Source: Eurosta solidaginis (taxonomy: Eukaryota > Arthropoda > Insecta > Diptera > Tephritidae). Taken from it: a stretch of DNA of 64,000 bases. A program made the position numbers and the translations under genes. The first letter of the stretch is position 1. The number at the start of each line of letters is the position of its first letter. Below, piece by piece: positions 34,290 to 44,910 of this stretch. Under the pieces are notes generated by a model. That model saw only the letters and a list, made by a program, of their open reading frames with translations, did no database searches and had not been told where the DNA came from. Location of the stretch: NCBI RefSeq assembly GCF_040869045.1, contig NC_090322.1, positions 191,207,477-191,271,476 of the forward strand, given 5' to 3'.

Positions 34290-35010
34290 TTCTGAATATG
34301 AATTGTTATTTTCTGAATTTAAATATTAATTTTCGTATATTAATTAAAATTTTCTTATTTTTTAATAATACTTTCTACAGATGGATTGGTTTTCTGAATT
34401 TAAATTGATAATTCGGAATTTGAGTTGTTCTTTTCTGAATTTAAATTGGAAGTTCTGAATTTCAATTGTGTTTTTTTGAACTTGAAATGTAAATATCTGA
34501 ATATGAGTTGTAACTTTCTGAATTTAAGTTGTAAATTCTGAGTTTGAATTGTAGTTTTCTGAATATGAGTTGTAACTTTCTGAATTGTAGCATTCCAAAA
34601 AAATTTCAACTTTCTGAATATGATCTGTAACCTTTTGGATTTAAATTGGAAATTCTGAGTTTGAATTAAAGTTTTCTGAACAGGAATATTTTCCATCTGA
34701 GTTTAAATTGCAAATTCCGAAGTTCAATTGCAGTTTTCTGAATATTTTGAAATTACTTTGGAAATTCTGAACATGAATTGTTATTTTCTGAATATTAATT
34801 ACAACTTTCTGAAATGTAATTGAAACTCCGTATTTGAGTTGTAATTTCAGAATGTTAGTAGTAGATTTATGAAATTCAATTAGGAATTCTGAAGTTGAAT
34901 TGTAGTTTTCTGTGTATGAGTTGAAACTTACTGAATTTAAATTGTAATTTCTGAACTACAGTTTTAATTTTCTGAAGATAAGCCTTAGTTTTCTGATCAT
35001 CAATTGTAGC
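34290..35010. repeat. Decayed minisatellite with a TTCTGAATTTGAATTGTA-type unit
   Basis: More than twenty variants of a 20-23-base unit: TTCTGAA, then TTTAAATTG, TATGAGTTG or TTTGAATTG, then TAAC/TAGT. The resulting reverse frame (34400-34696) is a Lys/Gln-rich repeat peptide and is not considered a gene. Confidence 0.75.
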
Positions 35011-35029
35011 TTTCTAAATTTAGAAGTGT

Positions 35030-36510
35030 CATATCGAAGACCTCCCATTGTAAGACGCCTTATATCCGCTTTATTCTTCTTGGGATTTTGTCAAAACATT
35101 TCTCGGAATATTTTCAAAATACCAGAAACTATTTTGTTAAGTACAAATAGGCAAAATTTCTGGTACAAATTACCCACTACTTATTAGAAGAAGTATCTTG
35201 GTACAGAATTGGCATAGCTTATTTTTAAAATTTCCTTAAGGGGAGGGCCATTGGATCCAACCATCTTATTGAGAGTAGGGCTGCTTTTAAGACTCTTAAG
35301 CTCGAAAACTCTACCTTTTACAATAGAGCGAATATGCCCTCGATATACGTATTTTTTTTATTTTTAAGTTTCGCAGTAGGAGGAGAAATGCTATATGTAC
35401 TGAACGGGATTTTAAGCCTGACTGCGTGACTCTCCCAATGCAGAACTCCCGGCGCGATTCTTCGCGCTACTTCAGTTCCGTGACTACTCTAACGGCAATA
35501 GGCTTGGCAACCATCTTCTCGTTTAATGAGAAGTAAATGCCTCACATATTTTCTGATCATATTCGATCTGTTACTATGGCATGCCAAATTATTGATGGCA
35601 CTGCCGGTAAAGATCGCTAATCGCTTCAACCATGGGTTCAGTTCAGGATATAATACCCTGGTTCACTTTCCGACGGTGCTGCTACTTCCATCTATCATAT
35701 TCACTGTTGTGTGCGCAGCCCATTTGCAGGCACCTCGGATGTGCTTCGAGAAGGTGAGTTTACTGTCTAGCAGGTATTTCATTGAAGTGCGTTTTCTATT
35801 TGCTGTTTTACTTTTAAGATGTATCACCTCGCAGCTTTGTGTTGTTGTATGTAAGTGATTTCGGAATTATTACGATTCGAAATTCAACTTTCCTGAAGAA
35901 ATGGAAGAATCAATTTACATTTTCTCTTTTCTATGTATTAGTCTATCTTAGCTACATGCATATATCCGAGTACTAACTTGAGCAATCCCTTTACTCTGTG
36001 ATGAACTCCTTCTTCCTCATCATGAGGAGAATACCAAAACTTTCGCATGAACAAAAAAAACTTTATAAAATTGATATCCATTCAATAAACTTTTATTGTT
36101 CTCACAAACAAACCAACGTAAAAAATAGAAGTAAAAAGGTAAAATTGTAATAGGTAAAGGTCATGTATAGCAGACTCATATTAAAAACACAGATAACGAC
36201 ACTCCGCTGTTGTCACCGCACACCCGTACAACCACACAATAGCAGCCACCATAGAAAGTTGATGACATTTTATTTGGTGATGGGCAACGACAAATACGTT
36301 GAAATTCGTATGAACAGTTTTTGCCTTGTTAGTAAAAGAACTTAAGCTAGAAGCCTCAAAACGTAATTAATCAGCTTGCTTAGTTGATGCCGCACAGACA
36401 AATTTTTTCTCTTGGTTTGTCAAAAAAAAAAAAATTATATTCTTAGTATTTATTTGCGTTCAATAACAATTGGAAATTTCGATTTTATTACATTTGTTAG
36501 CAATTAGATT
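35030..36510. other. No recognised feature
   Basis: A hydrophobic 110-codon frame (35526-35858) and an AAGGTGAGT donor-like site (35752) are present, but no domain, acceptor or conserved motif is recognisable. Confidence 0.35.
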
Positions 36511-36513
36511 TGA

Positions 36514-36750
36514 AATTGGAGATCGCAGTGGGTTATCGAGAACTATGAGGGTGACCAAATTAATTTAAGAATTTTACATGTTGAACGGTATCGCAAAGCT
36601 GTAAGGAACAAAGTTTCCCCCAAAGCTCCTGACCAAGTCTGTAACTTAAAAAATATTATAAAGTCATTAGAAAAGGCTGACAAAACAGACATATACGAAA
36701 TTAGGTCGAATCAGTTATATATAGATAAATATATCAAAAAAGTTCTATGA
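36514..36750 (+). pseudogene. Open segment of 78 codons without a start, possible element relic
   Basis: Frame from just after a TGA to a TGA, reading SQWVIENYEGDQINL, YRKAVRNKVSPKAPDQV and SLEKADKTDIYEIRSNQLYI. It contains no Met codon. The composition is plausibly protein-coding (mixed charge, not low complexity), but I recognise no family. Confidence 0.25.
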
Positions 36751-37214
36751 CATTTTTGTTTGCTACTTACAGCTTTTTCCAAAATAATGACGCTGAGGCT
36801 TAGCATCCACCTTTAAGCTTGGAGCTTTCGTAATACATTAAAAAAATGTAACAGAATTGGAACCAAAATTTACAATATATCATACTAAATCTGATTCGCG
36901 GTGAGATTTATAAAAGCAACTGGCATATGGTATCGGCGACCAGTGTGCACAATGTGAATGGATTTAGTTTATGTGTTTATTTATTTCATTAAATTTCGTT
37001 TCCAAAAAATTTTTTTTTGTCCATATTAACTTTGAATGAACGTGTTAATGAATAACTCTACGAAATATTAAGAACAAAGTTTTATAAATTTTTTTTTTTT
37101 TTGTGAGGTTTTTTGAGTTGTGATTATTGCTCATATGAATAACAAGTATGTCAAAAAAAAAAAATAATAAAAGATAATAGTACACAAGTTTTTGTTTATT
37201 TAAGAGAAGGTGTT

Positions 37215-37450
37215 TATGTAATATGGCTTGCAGAACACGACATTCCACTTATAAAGTGGCCCGCATGCACTCCCGATTCGAAGAAAAACTTTGTAGAGCA
37301 AAATTTGTGGACAGAAAGTCCACGGACACCTTTACAGAACTCAATTAGAGTTGAAGTTGGCTATTAAAGAAGCTTGGACAGATTTAAGCAGTATGCCGCT
37401 GCACAATGTAGCCAAGTCGATACCCTATCGAATATATGAAGCCATTAATA
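37215..37450 (+). pseudogene. Tc1/mariner transposase C-terminal relic
   Basis: EHDIPLIKWPACTPDSKKNF (37236 on) resembles the Tc1 block ending WPSQSPDLNPIENLW. After a frame change, ELKLAIKEAWTDL and VAKSIPYRIYEAINNK (37348-37455) resemble the Tc1 C-terminus. The Asn-Pro-Ile-Glu part of the catalytic block is degraded. The relic stops where the DINE-1-like copy C begins, so that element probably inserted into it. Confidence 0.6.
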
Positions 37451-39328
37451 ACAAGTAACGGTGTCTCAAGTTCGGGTGTAACCGACCATTATATACTCAA
37501 CGTGAGCTTCAATTGTACATTTCATTTCAGATAAATTACTTTTCTACATAACACGTGGCACCGCCCGTTAAAAAAAATATCTCCCCATTTCCTCTTACAA
37601 TAAAGCTTTATAAGTGAAATATCATTGATTCAAAACCTTTTAAACTTGTTTTATATCTAAGTTTCCGTGGTCTTTAACCGATTCCGTGCATTTTTACTAG
37701 AAATATTTTCTGCAATAGGGAAAATTTGTGTACCCAATTTTATTAAGATACGTCAATTTTTCTTCGAGTTATGGCTCGCGAAACATAGAAAATTGCTAGT
37801 CACAAAAAAGGCGGTGCCACGCCCATTTTTTAAAATTTGAAGTTTTTCCTATTTATTGTTTTAATCCACTTGGGAAATGAAATACCATTGATATAAAGCT
37901 GTCTTTTGCAAAGATATAGCTTATTTTATTCGTCCACGACCCTTTTAAAAATCTTTTTTATAAAAGTGGGCGTGGTTCTTAACCGATTTCGTTAATTTTT
38001 CTTCAAAGCATTCCTTATAGTAAAGGCAACCTCTCTGCCGAATTTTGTTATGATAGGTTTAACGATTTTTGATTTATAATTAATAATATTTTTAAAATTG
38101 ATTTTATCACAAGTTGGCGGTGCCACGCCCATTTCAAAAAAATTTTTTCTCAAGAGTCTCAATATCAGTCCACACGTCAAATTTCAACATTCTAGCTGTA
38201 TTATTTACTAAATAACACTGTTTTACAGCCAAAATGCACCAGAGACGCCATTATGAAATTCCTATGTAAAATCACCCCCTGATTCCGGGTTAGTTTTAAT
38301 TCTATGGTAATGTTTTTGAGATATTTACGAATAACTGTTTTTTCAAAAAAAAAAAAAAAATTGGGTCCACTTAATCATATTTACATATCTCAAGAAGGAA
38401 TCTAGCAATTCCAAAACGGTTTGAAGCTTTTAAAAGATAATAACTAACCCATATGGACCAGTGGGGTACTTAAGTATTAAATGGATATATTTACTTGAAT
38501 GCTTTAAACTTTTGTATTAGTCCGTCGATTTTGTTGAATGAAAGTTTATTTTTTTTTTTGAAATAAAACAGAGCTTAGAGAGACCAAAAAAAAAAACGGG
38601 CAGAAAAATAAAAAGTTTTCGAGATCCTTCCTCGCAAAGTACAAATTTTTTTATATTTCTACAAAAAAATTTTAAAAATCCGTAATGATTGTTCGTTATC
38701 TTTGAATCTGCAGGGCCTAGCAAAAAGTGTTGTATGCACAGTTTAGAGCAAATTTTATTATCTTTTAAAAGCTTTAAACCGTTTTTGAATTATTCAATTC
38801 TTTCTTGAGATATATATGATTAAGTGGACCCAATTTTTTTTTTTTTTTTTTTGAAAACGGTAATTCGTAGATATCTCAAAAACGATACCATAGAATTAAA
38901 AATAACCTCGATTTTCGGAATCAGGGGGTGATTTTACATAGGAATTTCATAATGGCGTCTCTGGTGCAGAAAAAATATTGGAATTTGTGATCCAGTGTAA
39001 TCAGGTTTTTTGTGATCTCCAAAATGTTATATATATAAAAAGTGGGGTGTTCATCATCCGATTTCGCTCATTTTCAATACCTATTCTGGGTCCAGATAAG
39101 CTCGTGTAGCAAATTTGGTGAAGATATCTCAATATTTACTCAAGTTATCGTGTTAACGGACAGACGGACGGACGGACGGACGGACATGGCTCAATCAAAT
39201 TTTTTTTCGATACTGATGATTTTGATATATGGAAGTCTATATCTATCTTGATTCCTTTATATCTGTACAAACAACCGTTACCCAATCAAAGTTAATATAC
39301 TCTGTGTGCAAAGCACTCTGAGTATAAA
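37449..39328 (-). mobile_element. DINE-1/INE-1-like Helentron, copy C
   Basis: Reverse orientation: the 5' end at 39328 (TTATACTCAGAGTGCTTTGC), then GGATTGGG-type sequence, the CATGTCCGTCCGTCC tract (39165-39188), several CCACGCCCAC boxes (37970, 38120), and the 3' hairpin near 37470 ending in TTACTTGTTAT at 37449. The hairpin stem has a mismatch (GTTCGG/CCGACC). A separate foldback at 38235-38968 interrupts it. Confidence 0.75.
38235..38968. mobile_element. Foldback element nested in DINE-1-like copy C
   Basis: Ends TGCACCAGAGACGCC and its inverse. Arms of about 200 bases share ATTATGAAATTCCTATGTAA, ATCACCCCCTGATTCCG, TTTTTGAGATAT and TGGGTCCACTTAATCATAT in mirrored order, with poly-A/T near the middle of each arm. 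No clear target duplication and no coding. Confidence 0.75.
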
Positions 39329-39639
39329 AATGGAGGACCAATTAATTGGTAAACATTTAATAAATGAATAAATATTTAAAAATAAAGTTGCTGCGTTTAT
39401 ACGAATATGCACCTGTTCGTAGTAGTATTTTTGAATATGTGATGATAAGAGTACAACAACTACAACGAAAACAGGTTTTGGGCCACCAACATTTCCATTA
39501 GATTAACAAAGATTATGGGCTTGATATGAATGCATAAACAAAAGAAAGTCAAAGTGATAAAGTTAAAATTAAGAGGGCATTTAAACGAATATGTATCACT
39601 GTATGTGTCTATGTTTCACCTCTACACTAATTCTATGTA

Positions 39640-39910
39640 TCACCACCACAAATGGTGTGTGTTCACTAGGATCCTGTTCAGGTTTAGGGTCCTGTCCGCG
39701 ATGCCGACTTTATGCAGATATGAAGATAGTGCAGCGAATAAAAACCCAAAAGCTTCGCTGGTAATATTATGTGAATGCAGGAACCCGCTCCGGCCAAGAA
39801 AATATTTCAGTCAATACCCAGTTTGGTAGCAAAAGAAGGGGAGACCTCCACTGAGTTGGGAGAGGAAGGTGGATGAAGACTTGACCTCCTTTGGTGGTCC
39901 TAATTATTAG
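39640..39910 (+). pseudogene. Decayed LINE ORF2 C-terminal relic
   Basis: In successive frames: MKIVQRIKTQKLRW, MQEPAPAKKIFQSI and VDEDLTSFGGPNY. These match the order of motifs near the end of many non-LTR ORF2 proteins (KxxRLRWxGHV ... PAKKxF ... WxDxVxxDLxxLG). Several frameshifts are present. Confidence 0.55.
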
Positions 39911-39959
39911 TGATGATGTCTTTCAAAATTTTTTTTTACAAAACCGCCCTATCTGAGCA

Positions 39960-40386
39960 TTTATTCAATACATCTTGACGAGAGATAGAGTCAAAGATTT
40001 ATTATCGCTGAGTTAGATTTGTGATCATTTGTGAAATTGGAAAATGAAATGCAATCGAAAAGTTATCGATATATGATCAAAGAGTTATCGATTTATTATC
40101 AGGCATTTATCGATTTATTATCAAAAAGTTGCCGTTTATTTATCGATGAATATCAAAAATTTATAGATTTTTTAAAACATTTTAACTTGTCATCGGGGTG
40201 TTATTATTTTGCTATCAGCGTAAATGGTTTTTTATTGAAAATCTGTCAATTGGTTTTAAAAAAGATGTCGATTTATCGTAAAAAAAAAACAAATCATGTT
40301 TGTTTGTAAAAAGATGTCGATTTGTTATCAAATGTTTACGACTTATTATCGAAAATATATCGGTTCTCCATCGAGAAGCTATCGGT
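39960..40386. repeat. Decayed TTATCGATTTATTATC minisatellite (left part)
   Basis: Units of about 20-22 bases built on AAAAGTTATCGATTTATTATC. The array resumes at 44767 after the copia element, so it is the insertion site. Confidence 0.75.
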
Positions 40387-40597
40387 ATTATTAACAGAAA
40401 AAGGTTCCGAGGAAATAAAACACACGACCGTTTAGTTTAAGCAAGTTTAATGTAATGAATGATGGATAAAATCTTATGTACATATTAAGTGAATATTAAG
40501 TGGCCTGATATAGCGGCACAAATGAGAGAAGATTGGGAAAAGAACTGTTATGTGTTTGAGTTGCTAATATAGGGTCTTTAATATGTATGATCTAACA
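40387..40597 (-). repeat. 3' LTR of the copia element
   Basis: Begins TGTTAGATC at 40597 on the reverse strand and ends CTGTTAATAAT at 40387. The partner is 44557-44766. Confidence 0.9.
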
Positions 40598-41486
40598 ATC
40601 TCCCACTTAACTCAAATACATAAATGCATGTCGTAACATATAATAGAAATATGATCGATTTAAATTCGAATAATAGCAAAAATATTTTCAAGTTACAATT
40701 GTAAGTTAAGTAATTTACAACAATTCGTTTGTTTTTAGGTAAACATTTGGTTAACAAGTCGGCAACATTTTCTGCCGATGGTACATACATGATATCAATA
40801 TCATTTGATTCATATTTTTCTCTAAGATAATGGTATTTAATATCTATATGTTTACTTGTCTTCTTAGTAACTGTAACCGTTGCAGATTTACAATACTCTG
40901 TTAAGCCAAGCTCTGTTAACATATGACAATAAAAAATTACCTCTTTAGCCCCTTCGCACATGGCTACATATTCAGCCTCTGTGAAACGTTATATTGCTTT
41001 TTTGATTCCCAACCAATCGGCCCCCAGCAAGAAAAACATTGTAACCGCTATAAGATTTTCGGTCAAGAATGTTGGACCCCCAGTCAGCATCAGTGAGGCA
41101 AGAAAGTTTTCGATCCATTCTGCTGTATGTAAAATTCGCATTAGCCGTATATTTGAGGTGACGAAGAATGTGCTTTGCTGCTATAAAGTGCTGCTTATGT
41201 AGATGGTTATTAAATTGCAACAGTTTAGATAACGTATGAATAATATCCGGCCTTGATATCACCGCCAGGTACATTAAACCACCAATAAGCGACTGAAACG
41301 TTTTTTCGTCATAAACCTCTTTACAATTTTCATTCGTGCATTTTCTCTAGTTCCAATAGCAAAAGGCGTTGAACTTGGTTTACACTCTGTCATATTCCAA
41401 GCTTTCAGAAGTTCAGTTATATATTTTCTTTGACGAACAGTAATTGGACCTCTCAAACCATCTCTTCCATCTCTTTCTATTTCCAT
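40578..41486 (-). pseudogene. Copia RT C-terminus and RNase H, frameshifted
   Basis: Three open pieces in order: 41486-41274 (VRQRKYITELLKAWNMTECK, the RT connection), 41274-40972 (AVISRPDIIHTLSKLLQF; RNase H TDADWGSNILDRKSYSGY), and 40961-40578 (MCEGAKEVIFY; TSKHIDIKYHYLREKYE; SAENVADLLTKCL). The RNase H Asp of TDADW and the terminal HIDIKYH block are retained. Joints between the pieces are frameshifted, and the segment before KSATVTVTKKTS has lost residues. Confidence 0.85.
40598..40614 (-). promoter_or_regulatory. Polypurine tract of the copia element
   Basis: Reverse strand GAGTTAAGTGGGAGAT immediately precedes the 3' LTR, where plus-strand DNA synthesis is primed. Confidence 0.75.
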
Positions 41487-41605
41487 TCCCAGGTAGAATT
41501 AAATTGCGTCACGGTCCACAATATCAACAATTGCGTTATTACGTCACTCATTGTTGATTGATTTGAGCATGCTAACATCATGTCATCAACATATAAAGCC
41601 ATAAT

Positions 41606-41858
41606 CATGGTTCAACTATATGGTTGGCTCATCTGTACAATAACAAAATATGTCTGTTCAAATTGTCAAAATCTGTGTATTGGTGTTGGCGCGGATGGTA
41701 TGGAATGGAAACATAAAACTTAGCAGTTTTTGTATGTGTGTTGCCAATGTGTTGTTTTCATTTTGAGTTTGCCATCTCCTTTTGACAATCCCATCGACCA
41801 TGCAATGAAATAAATAAAATCAGCTGATGAGATGAGCTAACCATATAATTGAACCATG
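41606..41858. mobile_element. hAT-type MITE inserted in copia RT
   Basis: 253 bases with ends CATGGTTCAACTATATGGTT and its inverse (two mismatches in about 28). Flanks GCCATAAT (41598-41605) and GCCACAAT (41859-41866) form an 8-bp duplication with one mismatch, the hAT signature together with CA...TG ends. Removing the element and one flank copy would leave the RT frame continuous into the YVDD region, which supports the boundaries. No transposase coding. Confidence 0.85.
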
Positions 41859-41866
41859 GCCACAAT

Positions 41867-42107
41867 AAAAATTTCTCCATTTTTCGACATGATATAAACA
41901 CAATTGTCTCACAAACATTTATGGAAACCTATACTACACAAAATTTCATTAAACTTCTTATTCCACTCTCTGCCTGCTTGCTTAAGTCCATATAGCGATT
42001 TCCTCAATTTGCAAACCTTATTTGGCTGATCTGGAATTGGATCGCAAACAATTGCATTTACAACTTCGTGAGCGGCGTTTTCGTCAATCACAAATACTTT
42101 TTTTTGT
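41867..42107 (-). pseudogene. Copia RT N-terminal/palm part with internal deletion
   Basis: The frame runs from the integrase tail into NAAHEVVNAIVCDPIP and directly into VCKLRKSLYGLKQAGREWNK, the conserved copia RT block. In intact copia-type RTs more than 100 residues, including the DVxxAFL catalytic block, lie between these two points. They are missing here, so the polymerase cannot be functional. The YVDDMM block follows beyond the MITE at about 41560-41590. Confidence 0.75.
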
Positions 42108-43771
42108 CTACCAACCCTTCCAGTTATATTCAATTTCGGCCTGCCTCTTTCTCTTTCCATCAACGTTTGTCGCTTCTGCTTCACCTGATGTACTCTCTTC
42201 AGCTTCATTATGAATATTTCCCGTGCATTCGCCATCACTTGCATTGCTAGGCATCATTTCATTATTCCCGTTTTGAATACATTCCGATTGTCTATTTTGA
42301 CTTTCATCTACACTAACAATGTCTTGGCTACGCTCTCGTATATGCACATATTCGTCTACAACAACAGGTGTAGTAAAGCTTTCATTATCAGAAGCTGACG
42401 TTGGAGAATCCAAAGACAATTGATTTTGTTGGAGAGATTTCTCGAAAAATTTAACATCACGAGAAGTTACTATTACTCTGCGTTCAATATCATATAATCT
42501 GTATTCTTTACTTTGGTTCGAATAACCAACAAAAATCAATTTACGCCCTTTTGTCTCAAATCTAGACAAACTATACTGCTTTTGTAATGCAACCGCTTCA
42601 CAACCAAACGTTTTTAAATGTGAAACCGATGGTTTCCAACCAAAGCAGCATTCGTATGGCGTTTTGCCTTGTAAAACTTTTGTAGGAGAGCGATTTCGTA
42701 AATAAGTTGCCGTATTCACTGCCTCAGACCATACACTTTTAGGCAATTTTGACTCTTCTAGCATACAACGACTCATTTCAACTAATGTCCTATTTGTCCT
42801 TTCAGCAATCCCATTTTGCTGGGGTGTGTATGCTACGGTCGTTTGGTGAACTATTCCATTTTGTTTCAAAAATAAATTAAACTCAGAGCTTAGGTACTCC
42901 CTACCATTGTCGCTACGCAAAGTTTTGATTTTACAACCAGTTTCATTTTCAGCTTTTAATTTAAATTCTTTAAAAACATTCAGTGCGTCTGATTTATGCT
43001 TCAAAAAATACGTACTCACGTACCGTCTAAAGTCATCAATAAAAGTAATAAAGTATACCGATCCACCCTGCGAAGTATTTCGCATCGACCCACAAATATC
43101 CGTATGGATTACTGCCAATTTACTTTTACTCAGAACACTACGGTATGAACAAAATGGTTTACATGAAATTTTGCATAAAGCGCAAGTTGCACAAGAAAAA
43201 TCTTTGGGCATTTTAACATCTAACCCGTGAACCATTTCTTTACTAGACAATGCATATAAGTCACGCGCTTTCAAATGACCATATCTTCGATGCCATAAAT
43301 CAAAATAATGGGGTTTTTCACAACTCATATACGCATATTCTTTCTGTATAAATTTAGCAACAAATATACCATAGCGCTTCTCAGCTAAAAAAATCAAATT
43401 ACCGCGTTTTGTGTAAGCACAAACTTTGCTCCCAGTGAATTTTATTGAGTTTCCATTACAAACGATTTTGCCCCCAGACAAAAAATTAGATTTTAACTCG
43501 GGCACAAAGAGTACTTCGGTTAGTATAATGTCAGCGTCAGCTGATCTAAGATGCACATTACCTATTCTTTTGCTGAAATGTTTTCTCCAGATGCTAATAT
43601 TACCTTCTGAGAATGCTCTCTGTACGATGAAAATTCACTTTTGTTGTTGCATATATGCGACGATGCTCCACTGTCAAGAATCCACTCCTTTGTATTGCCT
43701 GTTGAGTTGCTGCCATATGAGCCGAACACTACTTCTGTATTTGCTGATGCACTTTTGCACTGTGATCGCAC
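42108..43771 (-). pseudogene. Copia protease and integrase
   Basis: 43771-43562 carries the aspartic protease box WILDSGASSHICN. The next frame (43556-42108, 482 codons) carries the GAG-pre-integrase zinc finger (LWHRRYGHLKARDL ... CATCALCK), the integrase catalytic core (HTDICG; LRSDNGREY; QQNGIAERTNR, giving D, D and E), and the copia-type C-terminal region FVGYSNQSKEYRLYD. The integrase joins element DNA to the genome. The protease and integrase frames are offset, a decay mutation, but the integrase itself is uninterrupted. Confidence 0.9.
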
Positions 43772-44471
43772 ATGCCCTCGCTTACCACATCCATAGCACT
43801 TTCTGTTGTTATTGTTCCTTCTATCTCATGGCTTTCACTTTGACTGCGCTTGTTCTTCTTGTCGTCTACTGCGTACACTACTTGCTCACTTTCACTAACC
43901 TTTCCTTTACGCCGTTCTTTTTCTTCGAAGATTTTCATTTTTAAATTGTCGACCTTGGGTAATTCATCACGACTTTCGATGGCGACGACGAAATTCTCCA
44001 TATCATCCGGAAGGCTGCAAAGTAGCATTATGCTGAGGATGTCGTCGGGAATTGAAACGTATATTTCTTTCAAGCTTTCTGCTATTAAGCAAAATTTATT
44101 TACTTGACTGCCGTAACTTTGATTGCGCTCTAATTGAATTCAAACCAACTCTCACTTCACTCTCGTGCTAGCCCTTTCGCTCGATAAGTTTCGGATAACT
44201 TCAGCCACGCACCTTTCGCTGCCACACACGATTTCAGATGTAACAACTCTGCTGGTTTCACGCAAAGTGTTATTGTCGTCAGCGCCTTTTTATCATCCGC
44301 CGACCAAGCTGCTTTCTGTTCTGTCGTTGCTGTGCTGCTACTTAAATTTTCAATGACGTACCATAAGTCTAATGTCACCAAAAGACTTTTCATTTGGACT
44401 GACCAAACTGCATAATTTTCGCCATTCAATTTATCAACTTGCGATATTGCACTCGCCATTTTATCGACCAA
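43729..44471 (-). pseudogene. Copia gag, frameshifted
   Basis: The N-terminal part (44471-44157; first Met near 44459) reads DKLNGENYAVWSVQMKSLL, the copia gag signature. A frame break near 44074-44157 is followed by IPDDILSIMLLCSLPDDMEN. A CCHC zinc knuckle (CYGCGKRGHVRSQC) lies at about 43805-43760 in the frame of the protease. Gag forms the particle that packages the RNA. The breaks make this copy non-coding for a full gag. Confidence 0.85.
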
Positions 44472-44541
44472 CGATATTCACATATATTTAAACCAATTAT
44501 TTATTTTTTTGCACAACGTGTATTTTATGATAGAGCCTTAC

Positions 44542-44556
44542 TCTGGGCCCATAACC
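44542..44556 (-). promoter_or_regulatory. Primer-binding site: initiator tRNA-Met half-molecule
   Basis: Reverse strand GGTTATGGGCCCAG directly follows the 5' LTR. The plus strand CTGGGCCCATAACC equals the anticodon-arm sequence of fly initiator tRNA-Met. Copia is known to prime from a 5' half of this tRNA rather than its 3' end, and this copy keeps that feature. Confidence 0.8.
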
Positions 44557-44766
44557 ATTATTAACAGAAAAAGGTTTCGAGGAAATAAAACATACGACCG
44601 TTTAGTTTAAGCAAGTTTAATGTAATGAATGATGGATAAAATCTTATGTAATTAGTAAGTGAATATTAAGTAGCCTGACATAGCGGCACAAATGAGAGAA
44701 GATTTGGAAAAGAACTGTTATGTAGTTGAGTTGCTAATATAGATCTTTAATAGGTATATTCTGACA
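44557..44766 (-). repeat. 5' LTR of the copia element
   Basis: Begins TGTCAGAATATACC at 44766 and ends CTGTTAATAAT at 44557. The start TGTTAG of the partner has become TGTCAG. Confidence 0.9.
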
Positions 44767-44910
44767 GATAAGTTACCAACTTGTTATCGAAAAATTTGCG
44801 ATTTTTTTTAAGTTTTGAAAAGTTTTTCGATTTGTTATCAAAAGGCTATCGTTTTGTTTTTAAAAATTTTTCGATTTGCTATCAAAAATTTATCGATTTT
44901 CTGATTTGTC
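44767..44910. repeat. Decayed TTATCGATTTATTATC minisatellite (right part)
   Basis: GTTATCGAAAAATTT, TTTTCGATTTGTTATCAAAA and TTATCGATTTTCTGATTTG continue the array of 39960-40386. Confidence 0.7.

Larger units (their letters stand above)
40387..44766 (-). mobile_element. Copia-type LTR retrotransposon, decayed
   Basis: Reverse-strand element with two LTRs of about 210 bp, a tRNA-half primer site, gag, protease, integrase and RT/RNase H in Ty1/copia order. The LTRs differ at roughly 15 positions by eye, so the insertion is not recent. Gag and pol carry several frameshifts, the RT palm has lost its first catalytic block, and a MITE sits in front of the YVDD box. It landed in a TTATCGAT minisatellite. 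No clean target duplication could be read. Confidence 0.9.

Noticed and set aside
34400..34696. 98-codon reverse frame with Lys/Gln repeats
   Set aside because: Direct translation of the TTCTGAATTT minisatellite.
35526..35858. Hydrophobic 110-codon frame followed by an AAGGTGAGT donor-like site
   Set aside because: No recognisable domain, upstream promoter or matching acceptor; a single splice-like string is expected by chance.
40381..40391. Target duplication for the copia element
   Set aside because: Flanks CGGTA and GATAA do not match; the insertion lies in a TTATCGAT repeat, so apparent similarities are not informative.
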